Positions 7,353 through 14,522 are shown, counted from the stretch's first letter. The stretch is DNA of 34,101 nt from an uncultured Candidatus Actinomarina sp. (GCA_902519215.1 CABYIX010000011.1:1-34101), one strand, 5' to 3'. Numbers and translations are program-made. The notes: generated by a model not told the origin, from the sequence alone.

Positions 7353-8717
7353 CTATTTAATTACTTTATCGGTAACAAGCGTAATTATCACTGAAGAAAA
7401 CAAAGCAATCGCAAAAGTGTTTAGGTCTGCTAAACCATATAGATCAGTGGGTATAAAGACTCCTCCAGGATTTGCTTGAAGATCAATATATTGAAACCTA
7501 TATATAAAAGTAGACATAAGAGACCCAGCAAAAGGAACTATAAGCAACAGATCTTTGCTAGTTTTTTTTATCCTATAGAAAGCTGGAAACACAAGGCTAG
7601 CAGCAAACAGGTCTGCTACTAAAAAGACATTAAAAATACTAGTTACTTCAATTGATATTACTAACGCAATACACACAATTAATAATGTTATTAATTTAGC
7701 TTCTTCAGATTTTTTCTTAAGAATATCTAGTGAAATAGTAGATGCAATTGCATTTTCTAGAGTATCAATACTTGATGTCACTAGAAGGGTTGCCAAAGAG
7801 ACTAGTAATATAATCGTAAAATTATTTAAATCTAATTGCTCAATGAAGCTTAATGCAGGAGATTCTAAACCTTTTCCTGCTCCAACTGCACCACCAATCC
7901 CCAAAAGAAGAATAGTTAAGAAAGCACCAATACCAGAAAAAATGCTTGCTTGTTTAATAGTTTTTGAATTTTCTGCCGAAAAAGTTCTTTGCCAGTAACC
8001 CATAGAAAAAACCTCAGCTGCAGTTACAGCAATTATTACAGCTAATGCAGACTTAAGACTAAAAGTTTGGAAAGAGTTTAATCCTCCTGCATTTGCAAAA
8101 GTTACTAATTCAGAAAGACTGTTTTGATTAAGCCATATGGTGAAAACAATAATCAATAATAAAATTATTCCATAACTTTGAAGCTTATCTGTAAAATAAG
8201 ATGCCTTGAATCCATGTCTAAATAAGTAAGCTAATGTAGTCATAGCGATAAGCAAACTTATTAAAACTCCACGAACAGATGATATCGATTCAAAAACGAA
8301 ACCAATTGATGCAAACTCGGCAATTAAAAAAGCTCCCATATAAACTACTGCTACCATGGAAACTATTTTTTGAGCTATACTTCCATACTTTCTTTCTACA
8401 AACTGTGCAAGAGTAGCCCCCTTTGGCAATAAGTCTGCAATTCTAGGGCCAAAAATATATATCAAAATAAAAGGAGTAGCTGATGAAATAGCATAACCAT
8501 AAATGTCGTACCCTAATCCATACCAAGCCACTTCAGCTGGAGAGGTCAAAATCCAAAGCCCCATACCACTTGCGTAAAAACTTAAACTTAAGCCAAGTAC
8601 ACCTTCTGACTTATTTAAAACAAAATACTCACCTTCATTTGACTTCAAACCCCTTGTTTGAAAGTAAATCCAAGTCAAAATTACTACAACTATTAAATAA
8701 ACTACATTTGCGTTCAT
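7353..8717 (-). CDS. Sodium:solute symporter, ThiV-like, under TPP riboswitch control
   Basis: A 454-residue membrane protein with about 12-13 hydrophobic helices and features of the SSS (SLC5-type) family: a first helix followed by FVLNKSEGVLGLSLSFYASGMG, a GYWQRTFSAENSKTIKQA segment and a TSSIDTLENAIAS segment. It starts with ATG and a GAGG ribosome-binding site 5 nt upstream. A TPP riboswitch lies in its leader, so the substrate is inferred to be thiamine or a precursor such as the pyrimidine HMP. From memory, SAR11 marine bacteria carry an analogous TPP-riboswitch-linked SSS transporter called ThiV. Orthology to that gene cannot be shown from this sequence. The S9 peptidase follows after 13 nt. 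Confidence 0.85.
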   Translation of the reverse strand: MNANVVYLIVVVILTWIYFQTRGLKSNEGEYFVLNKSEGVLGLSLSFYASGMGLWILTSPAEVAWYGLGYDIYGYAISSATPFILIYIFGPRIADLLPKGATLAQFVERKYGSIAQKIVSMVAVVYMGAFLIAEFASIGFVFESISSVRGVLISLLIAMTTLAYLFRHGFKASYFTDKLQSYGIILLLIIVFTIWLNQNSLSELVTFANAGGLNSFQTFSLKSALAVIIAVTAAEVFSMGYWQRTFSAENSKTIKQASIFSGIGAFLTILLLGIGGAVGAGKGLESPALSFIEQLDLNNFTIILLVSLATLLVTSSIDTLENAIASTISLDILKKKSEEAKLITLLIVCIALVISIEVTSIFNVFLVADLFAASLVFPAFYRIKKTSKDLLLIVPFAGSLMSTFIYRFQYIDLQANPGGVFIPTDLYGLADLNTFAIALFSSVIITLVTDKVIK

Positions 8718-8722
8718 ACATA

Positions 8723-8746
8723 CCTCATTCCTATAAAAGTAATGGG
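8723..8746 (-). promoter_or_regulatory. Possible Shine-Dalgarno-masking helix downstream of the TPP aptamer
   Basis: On the minus strand, CCCATT (8746-8741) can pair with AATGAGG (8729-8723) with one bulged A, burying the GAGG ribosome-binding site. The UCCC at the start of this helix can instead pair with the GGGA at the 3' edge of the aptamer. That gives a plausible switch: with TPP bound, GGGA is held in the aptamer and the ribosome-binding site is masked. Confidence 0.4.
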
Positions 8747-8750
8747 ATTT

Positions 8751-8832
8751 GAGTCCGAGTTCCCTTCGTTAGAATTACCTAACAGGTTCTTACGGTCGGC
8801 CTTTACACCCTCTCAGCTTTTGCTCCCGATAT
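8751..8832 (-). promoter_or_regulatory. TPP (thiamine pyrophosphate) riboswitch aptamer
   Basis: Read on the minus strand, the leader contains the conserved THI-element blocks in order: CGGGAGC, GCTGAGA (8817-8811), GAACCTG, then TTAGGTAAT, TCTAACG and AAGGGA. The spacing between blocks fits a compact TPP aptamer. AGC-AAAA-GCU makes a minimal P3, and UCGG/CCGA can form P2. I do not see a clear P1 helix, which is the weak point. A TATGAT box (8842-8837) could start the transcript right before the aptamer. It lies directly upstream of the SSS transporter gene, the classic place for thiamine control. Confidence 0.9.
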
Positions 8833-8880
8833 TTTTATCATAGCCATCATTACTATATAAAGTTATCTTTTTAGTGACAT

Positions 8881-8886
8881 TAATAT
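8881..8886 (+). promoter_or_regulatory. -10 box TAATAT of a leaderless start
   Basis: TAATAT ends 7 nt before the ATG at 8894 and no ribosome-binding site is present, so transcription probably begins at the start codon of the EamA transporter gene. Confidence 0.55.
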
Positions 8887-8893
8887 CTCTCTA

Positions 8894-9808
8894 ATGAGTT
8901 CACGCAATTTAGAAAAACCATCTCAGCCTTCATTGATTCAAACATTCTCAGCGATAATTGTTGCGGCTATTGGTTGGGGATCAGGAAATGTAATTTCTAG
9001 AAGCTTACTGATTGAGGGTATAGATGAAATTTATTTAATCACAATAAGAGTTTTTGTGATAGGCACAATATTAATTATTTATTACTCACTTTTTATAAGA
9101 GAAAAATTTGAAATTATAATATTTAAAGAAGCTTCATTAACTAGTATCTTTTCTTTGTTTGCTGTAAGTTGGTTTTTTATTTTTGCTCTCAAATATATTT
9201 CTTCTGGGTTAGTAACTTTACTAATTAGCTCTGCTCCAGTATTTACTGTAATTTGGTTAAAAATATTACTTAAAGAGGAAAACATTTCAAAAACAAGATA
9301 CCTTGCTATCTTTATAGGATTAATCGGAGTGTCATATTTATTTTTAACTAAAGAAACAGGGTTGCTTAATCAGGGCGACATACTAGTAGGAGGTACCCTG
9401 GCTTTTATGGGAGTTCAGTGTATAGCATTAGCTACAGTACTCAACAGAAAATTTGCACCAAAATATAAAGTATTTACATGGCTTACATATCAATATCCAA
9501 CTGTTATGTTTTTAACAATAAGTGCATTTTTCATTTTTGATATACAAATTGAGTCACTTAGTACCTCTCAAGTTACGAGAATAACCTTTCTAATATTGGC
9601 CAATTTAAGTGCTTTCACATCATTTACGTGGCTTATTAGGAGAGTGAGTGCTTTACAGGTTGCTTCTGTAGATTATCTTGTACCTATTATTGGAGTTTCG
9701 GCGGGAGTTATATTTTTAAATGAATCTTTTAACTTCAACATAGTTGTAGCTGGAGTATTTATATTTATATCTTTAATCCTTAACACTAAAGAAGAATTTT
9801 CAACCTGA
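8894..9808 (+). CDS. EamA/DMT-superfamily transporter
   Basis: A 304-residue membrane protein with about ten hydrophobic helices in two similar halves, as in the drug/metabolite transporter superfamily. The first EamA repeat covers about residues 15-150 (AAIGWGSGNVISRSLL in the first helix, then FIFALKYISSGLVTLLISSAPVFT in two parts). The second starts near 165 and ends with SALQVASVDYLVPIIGVSAG, the usual second-repeat signature. Substrates range from amino acids to nucleotides and cannot be named here. It is divergent from the TPP-controlled symporter, but nothing in its own leader suggests thiamine control. Its 3' end overlaps the convergent uracil-DNA glycosylase gene by 9 nt. Confidence 0.85.
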   Translation: MSSRNLEKPSQPSLIQTFSAIIVAAIGWGSGNVISRSLLIEGIDEIYLITIRVFVIGTILIIYYSLFIREKFEIIIFKEASLTSIFSLFAVSWFFIFALKYISSGLVTLLISSAPVFTVIWLKILLKEENISKTRYLAIFIGLIGVSYLFLTKETGLLNQGDILVGGTLAFMGVQCIALATVLNRKFAPKYKVFTWLTYQYPTVMFLTISAFFIFDIQIESLSTSQVTRITFLILANLSAFTSFTWLIRRVSALQVASVDYLVPIIGVSAGVIFLNESFNFNIVVAGVFIFISLILNTKEEFST

Positions 9809-10378
9809 CTTTAGTTCTTTTTTAACTTTTTTTAAATCCTGGAGTGTTAACCATTTTGGTTTCCCTTTTTCTTCAGATGGATTTCGAAGTAAATATGAAG
9901 GATGAAATATAGGCATATACTTTATACCACCTTTATTTATCCATTTACCTCTAATTTTTGATATGGGTTCATTTATATTCAAGTAAGATTGAACAGCAGT
10001 AGAACCAGCAAGAACTATAACTTTTGGATCTATTAATTCGATTTGACCACTAAGCCATGTAATGCAATTTTCAACCTCAATATTTTTTGGCTTTCTATTG
10101 TTTGGGGGTCTACATTTAACAATATTAGAAATATAACAATCCTTATTTGTGTCAATACCTACAGATAGAAAAGATTTATCCAACATTTTTCCAGCCCTGC
10201 CAACAAAAGCTAAACCTTGCTCATCCTCTTTTTGACCAGGAGCTTCTCCAATAATGAAGATTTTTGCTTTTGGGTTTCCTCTCCCAAAAACTACATTCGT
10301 TCTTTCTTTAGATAGAGAGCATTTTGTACACAAGATACAATTTTTTTTTAGTAAATTTAACTTAACCTGATCAACCAT
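9800..10378 (-). CDS. Uracil-DNA glycosylase, family 4, with 4Fe-4S cluster
   Basis: Removes uracil from DNA in base excision repair. The 192-residue protein has the family-4 motifs GEAPGQKEDEQGLAFVGRAG (residues 44-63) and HPSYLLR near the C-terminus. Four Cys at 14, 17, 89 and 105 match the spacing of the iron-sulfur ligands in known family-4 enzymes. The frame is open 12 codons further upstream, but a TAAAAT box sits exactly 7 nt before the ATG at 10378 and the Cys spacing fits that start, so I use it. The stop overlaps the convergent EamA gene by 9 nt. Confidence 0.93.
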   Translation of the reverse strand: MVDQVKLNLLKKNCILCTKCSLSKERTNVVFGRGNPKAKIFIIGEAPGQKEDEQGLAFVGRAGKMLDKSFLSVGIDTNKDCYISNIVKCRPPNNRKPKNIEVENCITWLSGQIELIDPKVIVLAGSTAVQSYLNINEPISKIRGKWINKGGIKYMPIFHPSYLLRNPSEEKGKPKWLTLQDLKKVKKELKSG

Positions 10379-10385
10379 TGATAAA

Positions 10386-10391
10386 ATTTTA
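10386..10391 (-). promoter_or_regulatory. -10 box TAAAAT deciding the uracil-DNA glycosylase start
   Basis: On the minus strand, TAAAAT is followed by 7 nt and then the ATG at 10378. This favours a leaderless start there rather than at the in-frame ATG at 10414. Confidence 0.55.
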
Positions 10392-10412
10392 GTAAAATTT
10401 GTATTTTTAAAC

Positions 10413-10442
10413 ACCCTAGAACAGAAGTTCTAAGGGGTTTTT
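10413..10442 (+). terminator. Intrinsic terminator-like hairpin with T-run
   Basis: ACCCTAGAAC, loop AGAA, GTTCTAAGGGGT form a stem of about 10 bp with one bulge, followed by TTTTT (10438-10442) on the plus strand. On the minus strand the hairpin is followed only by TTT then A, but it could still act on read-through from the nickel transporter gene. It lies between the uracil-DNA glycosylase promoter and the hairpin RNA candidate. Confidence 0.55.
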
Positions 10443-10530
10443 GTATACCAACAACATAGGGAGCATGTGTTTGTAAGTAAATTGTAAAAAAAGAACTTAA
10501 ATTAGAGGTAAATAGGCTATAAACATTATA

Positions 10531-10598
10531 CAAATGAGAAAACCCTTGAAAACTCCGCAATCTGTTTCCAGATTTCCTGCTTCAAGGGTTATCTCTTG
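10531..10598. ncRNA. Candidate structured RNA of unknown class (long interrupted hairpin)
   Basis: GAGA (10536-10539) plus AACCCTTGAA (10541-10550) pair exactly with TTCAAGGGTT (10581-10590) plus TCTC (10592-10595), with one A-A mismatch between the two parts. CAA/TTG can extend the base. An asymmetric internal loop (8 and 6 nt) follows, then a 6-bp apical stem AATCTG/CAGATT closing a 4-nt loop. On the minus strand the loop is GAAA, a stable GNRA tetraloop, which favours that strand and would place it in the 3' region of the nickel transporter transcript. No known riboswitch, SRP, 6S or tRNA-like motif was recognised. The rest of 10379-10685 holds a terminator-like hairpin and no convincing gene. 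Confidence 0.45.
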
Positions 10599-10685
10599 TT
10601 ACTTCTTGTAATGATTATCTATAAAGACTTTCTTCACAAAAAGTAATATAAATTTACATCAAAAAATTGTAAAAATCAAAAGATT

Positions 10686-11624
10686 TTAGTCAGAATTTTC
10701 CCCACTTTTTCTTCTGTTTGTAACAAGAGTGAACATAGCAACAATTACTATTACGCCTAGTAATCCACTTAATACAGTTGAAATAAAGTTGTTATTTATG
10801 GCATTTATTCCATAGTCATCTAACAATAAGACAACGCCATCTATTTCTTGAAATCCAAAGTTTTCTGCAACTGATTCTAACCCATCAGGAGATGATGAAG
10901 CAAAAGGAGTAATTAAGGTTAGTAATAAAATTAAAACTACAAACAGTCCATACAGGGAAACATTAGTAGTGTCACTATCATTTCTATCATATGCATAAAC
11001 TAAGTCAGGCCTAACACGAACTAAGAGACCAACTATTAGAGCGGTTATAACACCTTCGCCAATTCCTATCAAAAAATGGGTTGATATCATTGCAACCAGA
11101 ACACTACTTACTGGAATAGAGATGGTCCCTCCAATGGCGTACTCAAGTGTAAAAGCAATAGAAGAGAACACTACAGTTATGATGCCTGATACAACGCTAA
11201 CACCAATTATTGATGTTTTATTTTTTCCAATAAATTTTAACCAGTACTTAACAATTACCCAGCCAGTCGAACATGTTACTATCGCCATATTGAGAACATT
11301 TACTCCAAGTGCACTTAAACCTCCATCAGCAAAAAGTAAGGATTGAATAATTACGACAACAGATAAGCAAATGAGACCCAGTCTTGGTCCTAAGACAATT
11401 ACTGCTAATGCACCACCCAATAAGTGACCGCTAGTACCAGCAGCTATGGGAAAGTTAATCATTTGTAGAACAAAAATTAATGCTGACATCATTCCTGTTA
11501 ACGCGATAAACTTATCAGCAATTAGCGTCTTTGCTGATCTTATATATGCCCACAGAGTTCCAAAGCTCAACAAACCAGTAGCTGCAGAAACTTGAACATT
11601 TATAAATCCGTCAGGTACGTGCAT
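10686..11624 (-). CDS. Nickel/cobalt ECF transporter S-component, fused NikMN/CbiMN type
   Basis: The protein begins MHVPDGF, the metal-binding N-terminus (Met1, His2) that defines CbiM/NikM. It continues with about seven membrane helices, including FPIAAGTSGHLLGGALA and FADGGLSALGVNVLNMA. After about residue 210 a CbiN/PDGLE-like part follows: a helix, then SSPDGLESVAENFGF, then a final helix. The 312-residue length fits an M-N fusion. The usual partners CbiQ/NikQ and the ATPase CbiO/NikO are not beside it. A TTGCAA-N5-TTGCAA box over its promoter matches the nickel regulator Nur, so I favour nickel. A TAAAAT box lies 6 nt before the ATG, so the start is probably leaderless. Confidence 0.9.
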   Translation of the reverse strand: MHVPDGFINVQVSAATGLLSFGTLWAYIRSAKTLIADKFIALTGMMSALIFVLQMINFPIAAGTSGHLLGGALAVIVLGPRLGLICLSVVVIIQSLLFADGGLSALGVNVLNMAIVTCSTGWVIVKYWLKFIGKNKTSIIGVSVVSGIITVVFSSIAFTLEYAIGGTISIPVSSVLVAMISTHFLIGIGEGVITALIVGLLVRVRPDLVYAYDRNDSDTTNVSLYGLFVVLILLLTLITPFASSSPDGLESVAENFGFQEIDGVVLLLDDYGINAINNNFISTVLSGLLGVIVIVAMFTLVTNRRKSGENSD

Positions 11625-11649
11625 GAATATATTTTATAATAAAATTTTA

Positions 11650-11672
11650 TTATTGCAAACTATTTGCAATAA
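11650..11672 (-). promoter_or_regulatory. Nur-like operator (TTGCAA-N5-TTGCAA) over the nikMN promoter
   Basis: A perfect 10-bp-arm palindrome, TTATTGCAAA-CTA-TTTGCAATAA. Inside it, TTGCAA (11653-11658), 5 nt, TTGCAA (11664-11669) matches the Nur consensus I recall from Streptomyces (tTGCaa-N5-ttGCAA). The half-site nearest the gene can serve as a -35 element (TTGCAA) 16 nt from the -10 TAAAAT (11636-11631). A bound repressor would therefore block RNA polymerase. Nur itself is not in the window. Confidence 0.7.
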
Positions 11673-11675
11673 GAT

Positions 11676-12416
11676 TCAAATTAATTTATTTTGATTTAAC
11701 CAACTGTGAAGCTCACTTAATACAAAAGGTCTTGTGTCTTGATTAAGAAGCTCGTGCTTAGAGCCTTGAATTGGAACGTATGTTACATTTTGTAACTTAC
11801 TTAACTCAAGCGATGATTCAATTGGAACAATCTTGTCTTCTTCACCATGAAATAAAATGGTTGGAAGTAAGAGATTTTCTATGTTTTTATTTACTAGTTC
11901 CTGAGATTTTAAAAGCTCATTTCCGTATCTAGCTGTAACTGATCTAAACACTAAAGGATCTGAAAAATAGTCACTAACTACACTTTTATCAGTTGATAAA
12001 TTCTTTTTGTTCACAGATGAAGGGATCCTTAATTTTGGAAAAACATTTGCTATTGATTTAGACAAGGTCTTTATTATCTTTGGATAGTTATCTCCTAATG
12101 TTGGCGCTGAGAGTATTAAAAAATCTGGATTAATTAACTTAGTCAGTATTGAGTGAAGAGCTACTTGTCCACCAACAGAGTGACCAAAAACAATCTTATT
12201 TTCATAATTCTTAATTTTTGCAAACCCATCTGCAACAGCTTTATCAACTTCCCCCCATGTTTCTAAATCCCCTTTGACTAAAGCATCTTCTCCGTGTCCC
12301 GGTAAGTCAATTAAGTGGGTGTCAATTCCAAGGTTGTTGAACCAGTCAGCATTAATTCTATGCCTTTCCTTGTGTTCAAAAAATCCATGTATTAATAAGA
12401 GTCCAGTTTTATTCAT
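11676..12416 (-). CDS. Alpha/beta hydrolase, monoacylglycerol lipase-like
   Basis: A 246-residue serine hydrolase of the Hydrolase_4 type. The oxyanion region is LLIHGFFEHKERH near the start, the nucleophile elbow is GHSVGG (Ser80), the acid is Asp194 in HGEEDKIVP and the base is His221 in GSKHELL. The pattern and the cap region between strands resemble monoglyceride lipases and lysophospholipases, but the ester substrate cannot be told. No signal peptide is visible. Its stop lies 3 nt before the Nur-like box of the downstream nickel transporter gene. It is divergent from the N-demethylase-like gene at 12448. Confidence 0.85.
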   Translation of the reverse strand: MNKTGLLLIHGFFEHKERHRINADWFNNLGIDTHLIDLPGHGEDALVKGDLETWGEVDKAVADGFAKIKNYENKIVFGHSVGGQVALHSILTKLINPDFLILSAPTLGDNYPKIIKTLSKSIANVFPKLRIPSSVNKKNLSTDKSVVSDYFSDPLVFRSVTARYGNELLKSQELVNKNIENLLLPTILFHGEEDKIVPIESSLELSKLQNVTYVPIQGSKHELLNQDTRPFVLSELHSWLNQNKLI

Positions 12417-12447
12417 AATTTTAATTATTTATATACAATGAATACTA

Positions 12448-13167
12448 ATGCATATTGATTATGTCAAGACACCATTTAGCAATAATCCCTCTATGCAGAA
12501 ATATTCCGGACCCTTGATTGAAGAAAACCCTAGGAAAAAATATTTAGATGAAAAGCTTCTTCAACTTTCATCCCATGGGGATGACCTATATGGAGAGTCT
12601 AGAATTTTTACTAAAAATAATTTGATTCAACTTGTAAGTAATATATTAGGGTTAGCCCCACAAGAAACATTAAAAGACCTCTCACTTCTAATTGAGGAAG
12701 ACATTGCAGTCATGCATAAGGGAAGACTTGAAGCCATAAGTTTCTGCTTTCCAAGCGGTTGGGTTCCCTCCAAGGCTATAGGAGAAGATTTTACTTTTTT
12801 ACACAATCCAGTTGCAGATAATCAGCTTTTAATAAAATCTAGCGAAAAGCTAACAAAATATATGTACAAAAATACAATTCAGAGATGGGTTTGGAATATC
12901 ACTACTATTAATGGGCTAAGTAACCATCCTAAAACTCCAAGACCATTATTGAATAATTTTAACGATCTCTACTTTCGTGTTGAAACACAAATATCCACAC
13001 CTCTTGATGATGAAACCAGCTTGTTTTTGGTTTCAGTAGAAGTGGTTAAGTTAGAAGAAGTTTGGGACGAAAAAATACTAAAAAGCCTTAACTCAATGAG
13101 TGAAAGTATTTTGGAATATAAACAACTAACTAAAATAAAAGATTATCTAAATAGCTTTATAATTTAA
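12448..13167 (+). CDS. Heme-dependent oxidative N-demethylase family protein (DUF3445)
   Basis: The 239-residue protein matches the DUF3445/HDOD alpha-subunit family. The order of motifs is IEEDIAVM (82-89), CFPSGWVPSKAIG (100-112), FLHNPV (118-122) and a W-containing segment IQRWVWNIT. A YFRVETQISTPLD segment lies where the family has an R-x-x-RQTL-type motif. The family binds heme and is linked to oxidative removal of N-methyl groups, for example from dimethylamine. The family's usual subunit partners are not adjacent. A TACAAT box ends 8 nt before the ATG, consistent with a leaderless start. The next gene follows after 6 nt, so the two are probably cotranscribed. Confidence 0.8.
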   Translation: MHIDYVKTPFSNNPSMQKYSGPLIEENPRKKYLDEKLLQLSSHGDDLYGESRIFTKNNLIQLVSNILGLAPQETLKDLSLLIEEDIAVMHKGRLEAISFCFPSGWVPSKAIGEDFTFLHNPVADNQLLIKSSEKLTKYMYKNTIQRWVWNITTINGLSNHPKTPRPLLNNFNDLYFRVETQISTPLDDETSLFLVSVEVVKLEEVWDEKILKSLNSMSESILEYKQLTKIKDYLNSFII

Positions 13168-13173
13168 GTACTT

Positions 13174-13581
13174 ATGAAATACGTATACATAGCTGGACCA
13201 TTGTTTGATGACCACGAAAGACAATACTTGGAAGAAATTGCATTAGTTCTTGAAAATAATGAATTTGAGACATTTCTTCCCCATAGAGATGCAGGACTTG
13301 TTGAGGGTGAGTTTACTGATAAGTTAAGAGAAGATATATTTACAACTGACATTGAAGCACTTGAAAAAGCTGATATAGTAGTCGCATTACTGACAGGACG
13401 CGACATTGACTCTGGTACAGCTGCCGAAATAGGATATGCATATGCGCATAAAAAAGAATTAATTGGAGTTAGTGCAAATAATATAAAAGTACTAAATACT
13501 TTCGTTTGGGGTTTATTTGATAGTGGAAAAAAGATAGTTAATGATATAAATGAATTAGAGGAGTTTTTAGGTGCAAAATAA
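13174..13581 (+). CDS. Nucleoside 2-deoxyribosyltransferase family protein
   Basis: A 135-residue Rossmann-like protein starting MKYVYIAGPLF, the standard first strand of the family. It ends its core with DSGTAAEIGYAYA, where Glu85 is the expected catalytic nucleophile. D68 in EKADIVVALL is also typical. Members swap bases between deoxyribonucleosides or hydrolyse deoxynucleoside monophosphates (RCL/DNPH1-like), and the exact activity cannot be separated here. The gene fits a salvage or pool-cleaning role with the dGTPase and 5'-nucleotidase pair at 25.2-26.7 kb. Its last 11 nt overlap the start of the following small membrane gene. Confidence 0.85.
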   Translation: MKYVYIAGPLFDDHERQYLEEIALVLENNEFETFLPHRDAGLVEGEFTDKLREDIFTTDIEALEKADIVVALLTGRDIDSGTAAEIGYAYAHKKELIGVSANNIKVLNTFVWGLFDSGKKIVNDINELEEFLGAK

Positions 13582-13768
13582 ATATTTAGGTATTTTCATT
13601 GTTTTCTTTTTTTCGGGTACATTATCAAGTTTGACTTTTAGACTTCTTGATAATTCGGTTTTTAGAAATGCTGAATTTAAAATTCAGGATTGGATTTATA
13701 GTAATTTATTAATCTTGTTGATCTCAGTATTGGTAACTTATATTTGGGTTATTAAAAACAAAACCTAA
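13571..13768 (+). CDS. Small membrane protein, 65 aa
   Basis: A GTG start inside the end of the deoxyribosyltransferase gene, with an AGGAG ribosome-binding site about 7 nt upstream, which decides the start. The product has two hydrophobic helices (YLGIFIVFFFSGTLSSLTF and SNLLILLISVLVTYIWVI) joined by a polar loop, and a basic tail KNKT. No family recognised. It shares a CTAA stop overlap with the convergent lipoprotein gene. Confidence 0.65.
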   Translation: MQNKYLGIFIVFFFSGTLSSLTFRLLDNSVFRNAEFKIQDWIYSNLLILLISVLVTYIWVIKNKT

Positions 13769-14202
13769 CTTCCATACTTTTCTATAAAGTCATCCAAGTC
13801 TTTTTTTGCTTTATCCACCTGTTCATTAGATATCTCCTGATCTCCGCTAATTAGACATTCTGAATTATTTGCATAGAGAATATTGATTGATTTATAAACT
13901 TTTAATCGAACTTCTAAATAGTTTTTGTATACCTCTTGATAGTTCCAATTTTTTTCTAGATTATCAAAAAAAGAATTTCTATCTTCATCTACAGAATTAG
14001 GAGAAATATCATCTATATATTTATTTAGTTCAAAGCTTGTGTTGAATAGTTCATTGGATAAATCAATATATTCTTTTTCTATTTGCTCACAAAATGTCAA
14101 GTCCACCGAAGTGGATGTCGTTGTTTCTACAGTTTCATTAGATAAACTCACAGAACAAGATGTAAAAAAAACAAGAACTATTAATAGCTTTTTTTCTTTC
14201 AT
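13765..14202 (-). CDS. Hypothetical lipoprotein
   Basis: A 145-residue product with a lipoprotein signal peptide (KEKKLLIVLVFFTSC, lipobox FTSC at Cys16). A Ser/Thr-rich spacer (ETVETTTSTS) follows, then a mostly helical, charged domain of about 110 residues with two further Cys. The spacer resembles those in many surface lipoproteins of Gram-positive bacteria. No function can be assigned. It is followed downstream by the convergent small membrane gene, sharing the stop tetranucleotide, and lies 62 nt downstream of the SemiSWEET gene on the same strand. Confidence 0.72.
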   Translation of the reverse strand: MKEKKLLIVLVFFTSCSVSLSNETVETTTSTSVDLTFCEQIEKEYIDLSNELFNTSFELNKYIDDISPNSVDEDRNSFFDNLEKNWNYQEVYKNYLEVRLKVYKSINILYANNSECLISGDQEISNEQVDKAKKDLDDFIEKYGS

Positions 14203-14263
14203 GTTGATATAAATTTTAAAACCAATTTTTATAAGTTTAAATTAACAATACTGAAATTAGTAA

Positions 14264-14518
14264 TTAATTTCTATTTTTTAAAATGATAAAGATAATGAAG
14301 AAGGTAAAACCTGTTGTTAAAGTATTTGTTGCAACTAAAGGAATGTCTTTGCTGTAAATTCCATAGATGAACCAAAAAAGAGAGCCAAAAAATAGAAATA
14401 CATAAGTTGTTAAAGAAAGCCCCTCGGTATTTTTTGTTTTAACTGTTTTTATAGCTTGTGGTAAGAAAGAGACAGCGGTACATACTGCTGCTAAATAACC
14501 GAATATAGAGAAATTCAT
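14264..14518 (-). CDS. SemiSWEET sugar transporter (MtN3/PQ-loop family)
   Basis: The 84-residue product has the three-helix layout of bacterial SemiSWEETs, which work as dimers to move sugars across the membrane. The first helix ends in SFLPQAIKTVKTKNTEGLS, with the PQ motif at residues 20-21 and the typical K-T-K-N-TEGLS after it. Two more helices follow (YVFLFFGSLFWFIYGIYS and TTGFTFFIIFIILK). I chose the ATG at 14518, 4 nt after the stop of the upstream PPOX gene, since it gives the usual family length. An alternative ATG at 14536 would overlap that gene. The sugar is not known. Confidence 0.88.
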   Translation of the reverse strand: MNFSIFGYLAAVCTAVSFLPQAIKTVKTKNTEGLSLTTYVFLFFGSLFWFIYGIYSKDIPLVATNTLTTGFTFFIIFIILKNRN

Positions 14519-14522
14519 GTAG

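Noticed and set aside
10357-10560. 67-codon open frame on the minus strand across the hairpin region
   Set aside because: Low-complexity, no start signal, overlaps the uracil-DNA glycosylase promoter, the terminator hairpin and the RNA candidate.
10531-10598. SRP RNA, 6S RNA or a metal riboswitch as identity of the hairpin
   Set aside because: The conserved SRP loop residues, the 6S open bubble and known riboswitch motifs are not found, and it lies downstream, not upstream, of nikMN.
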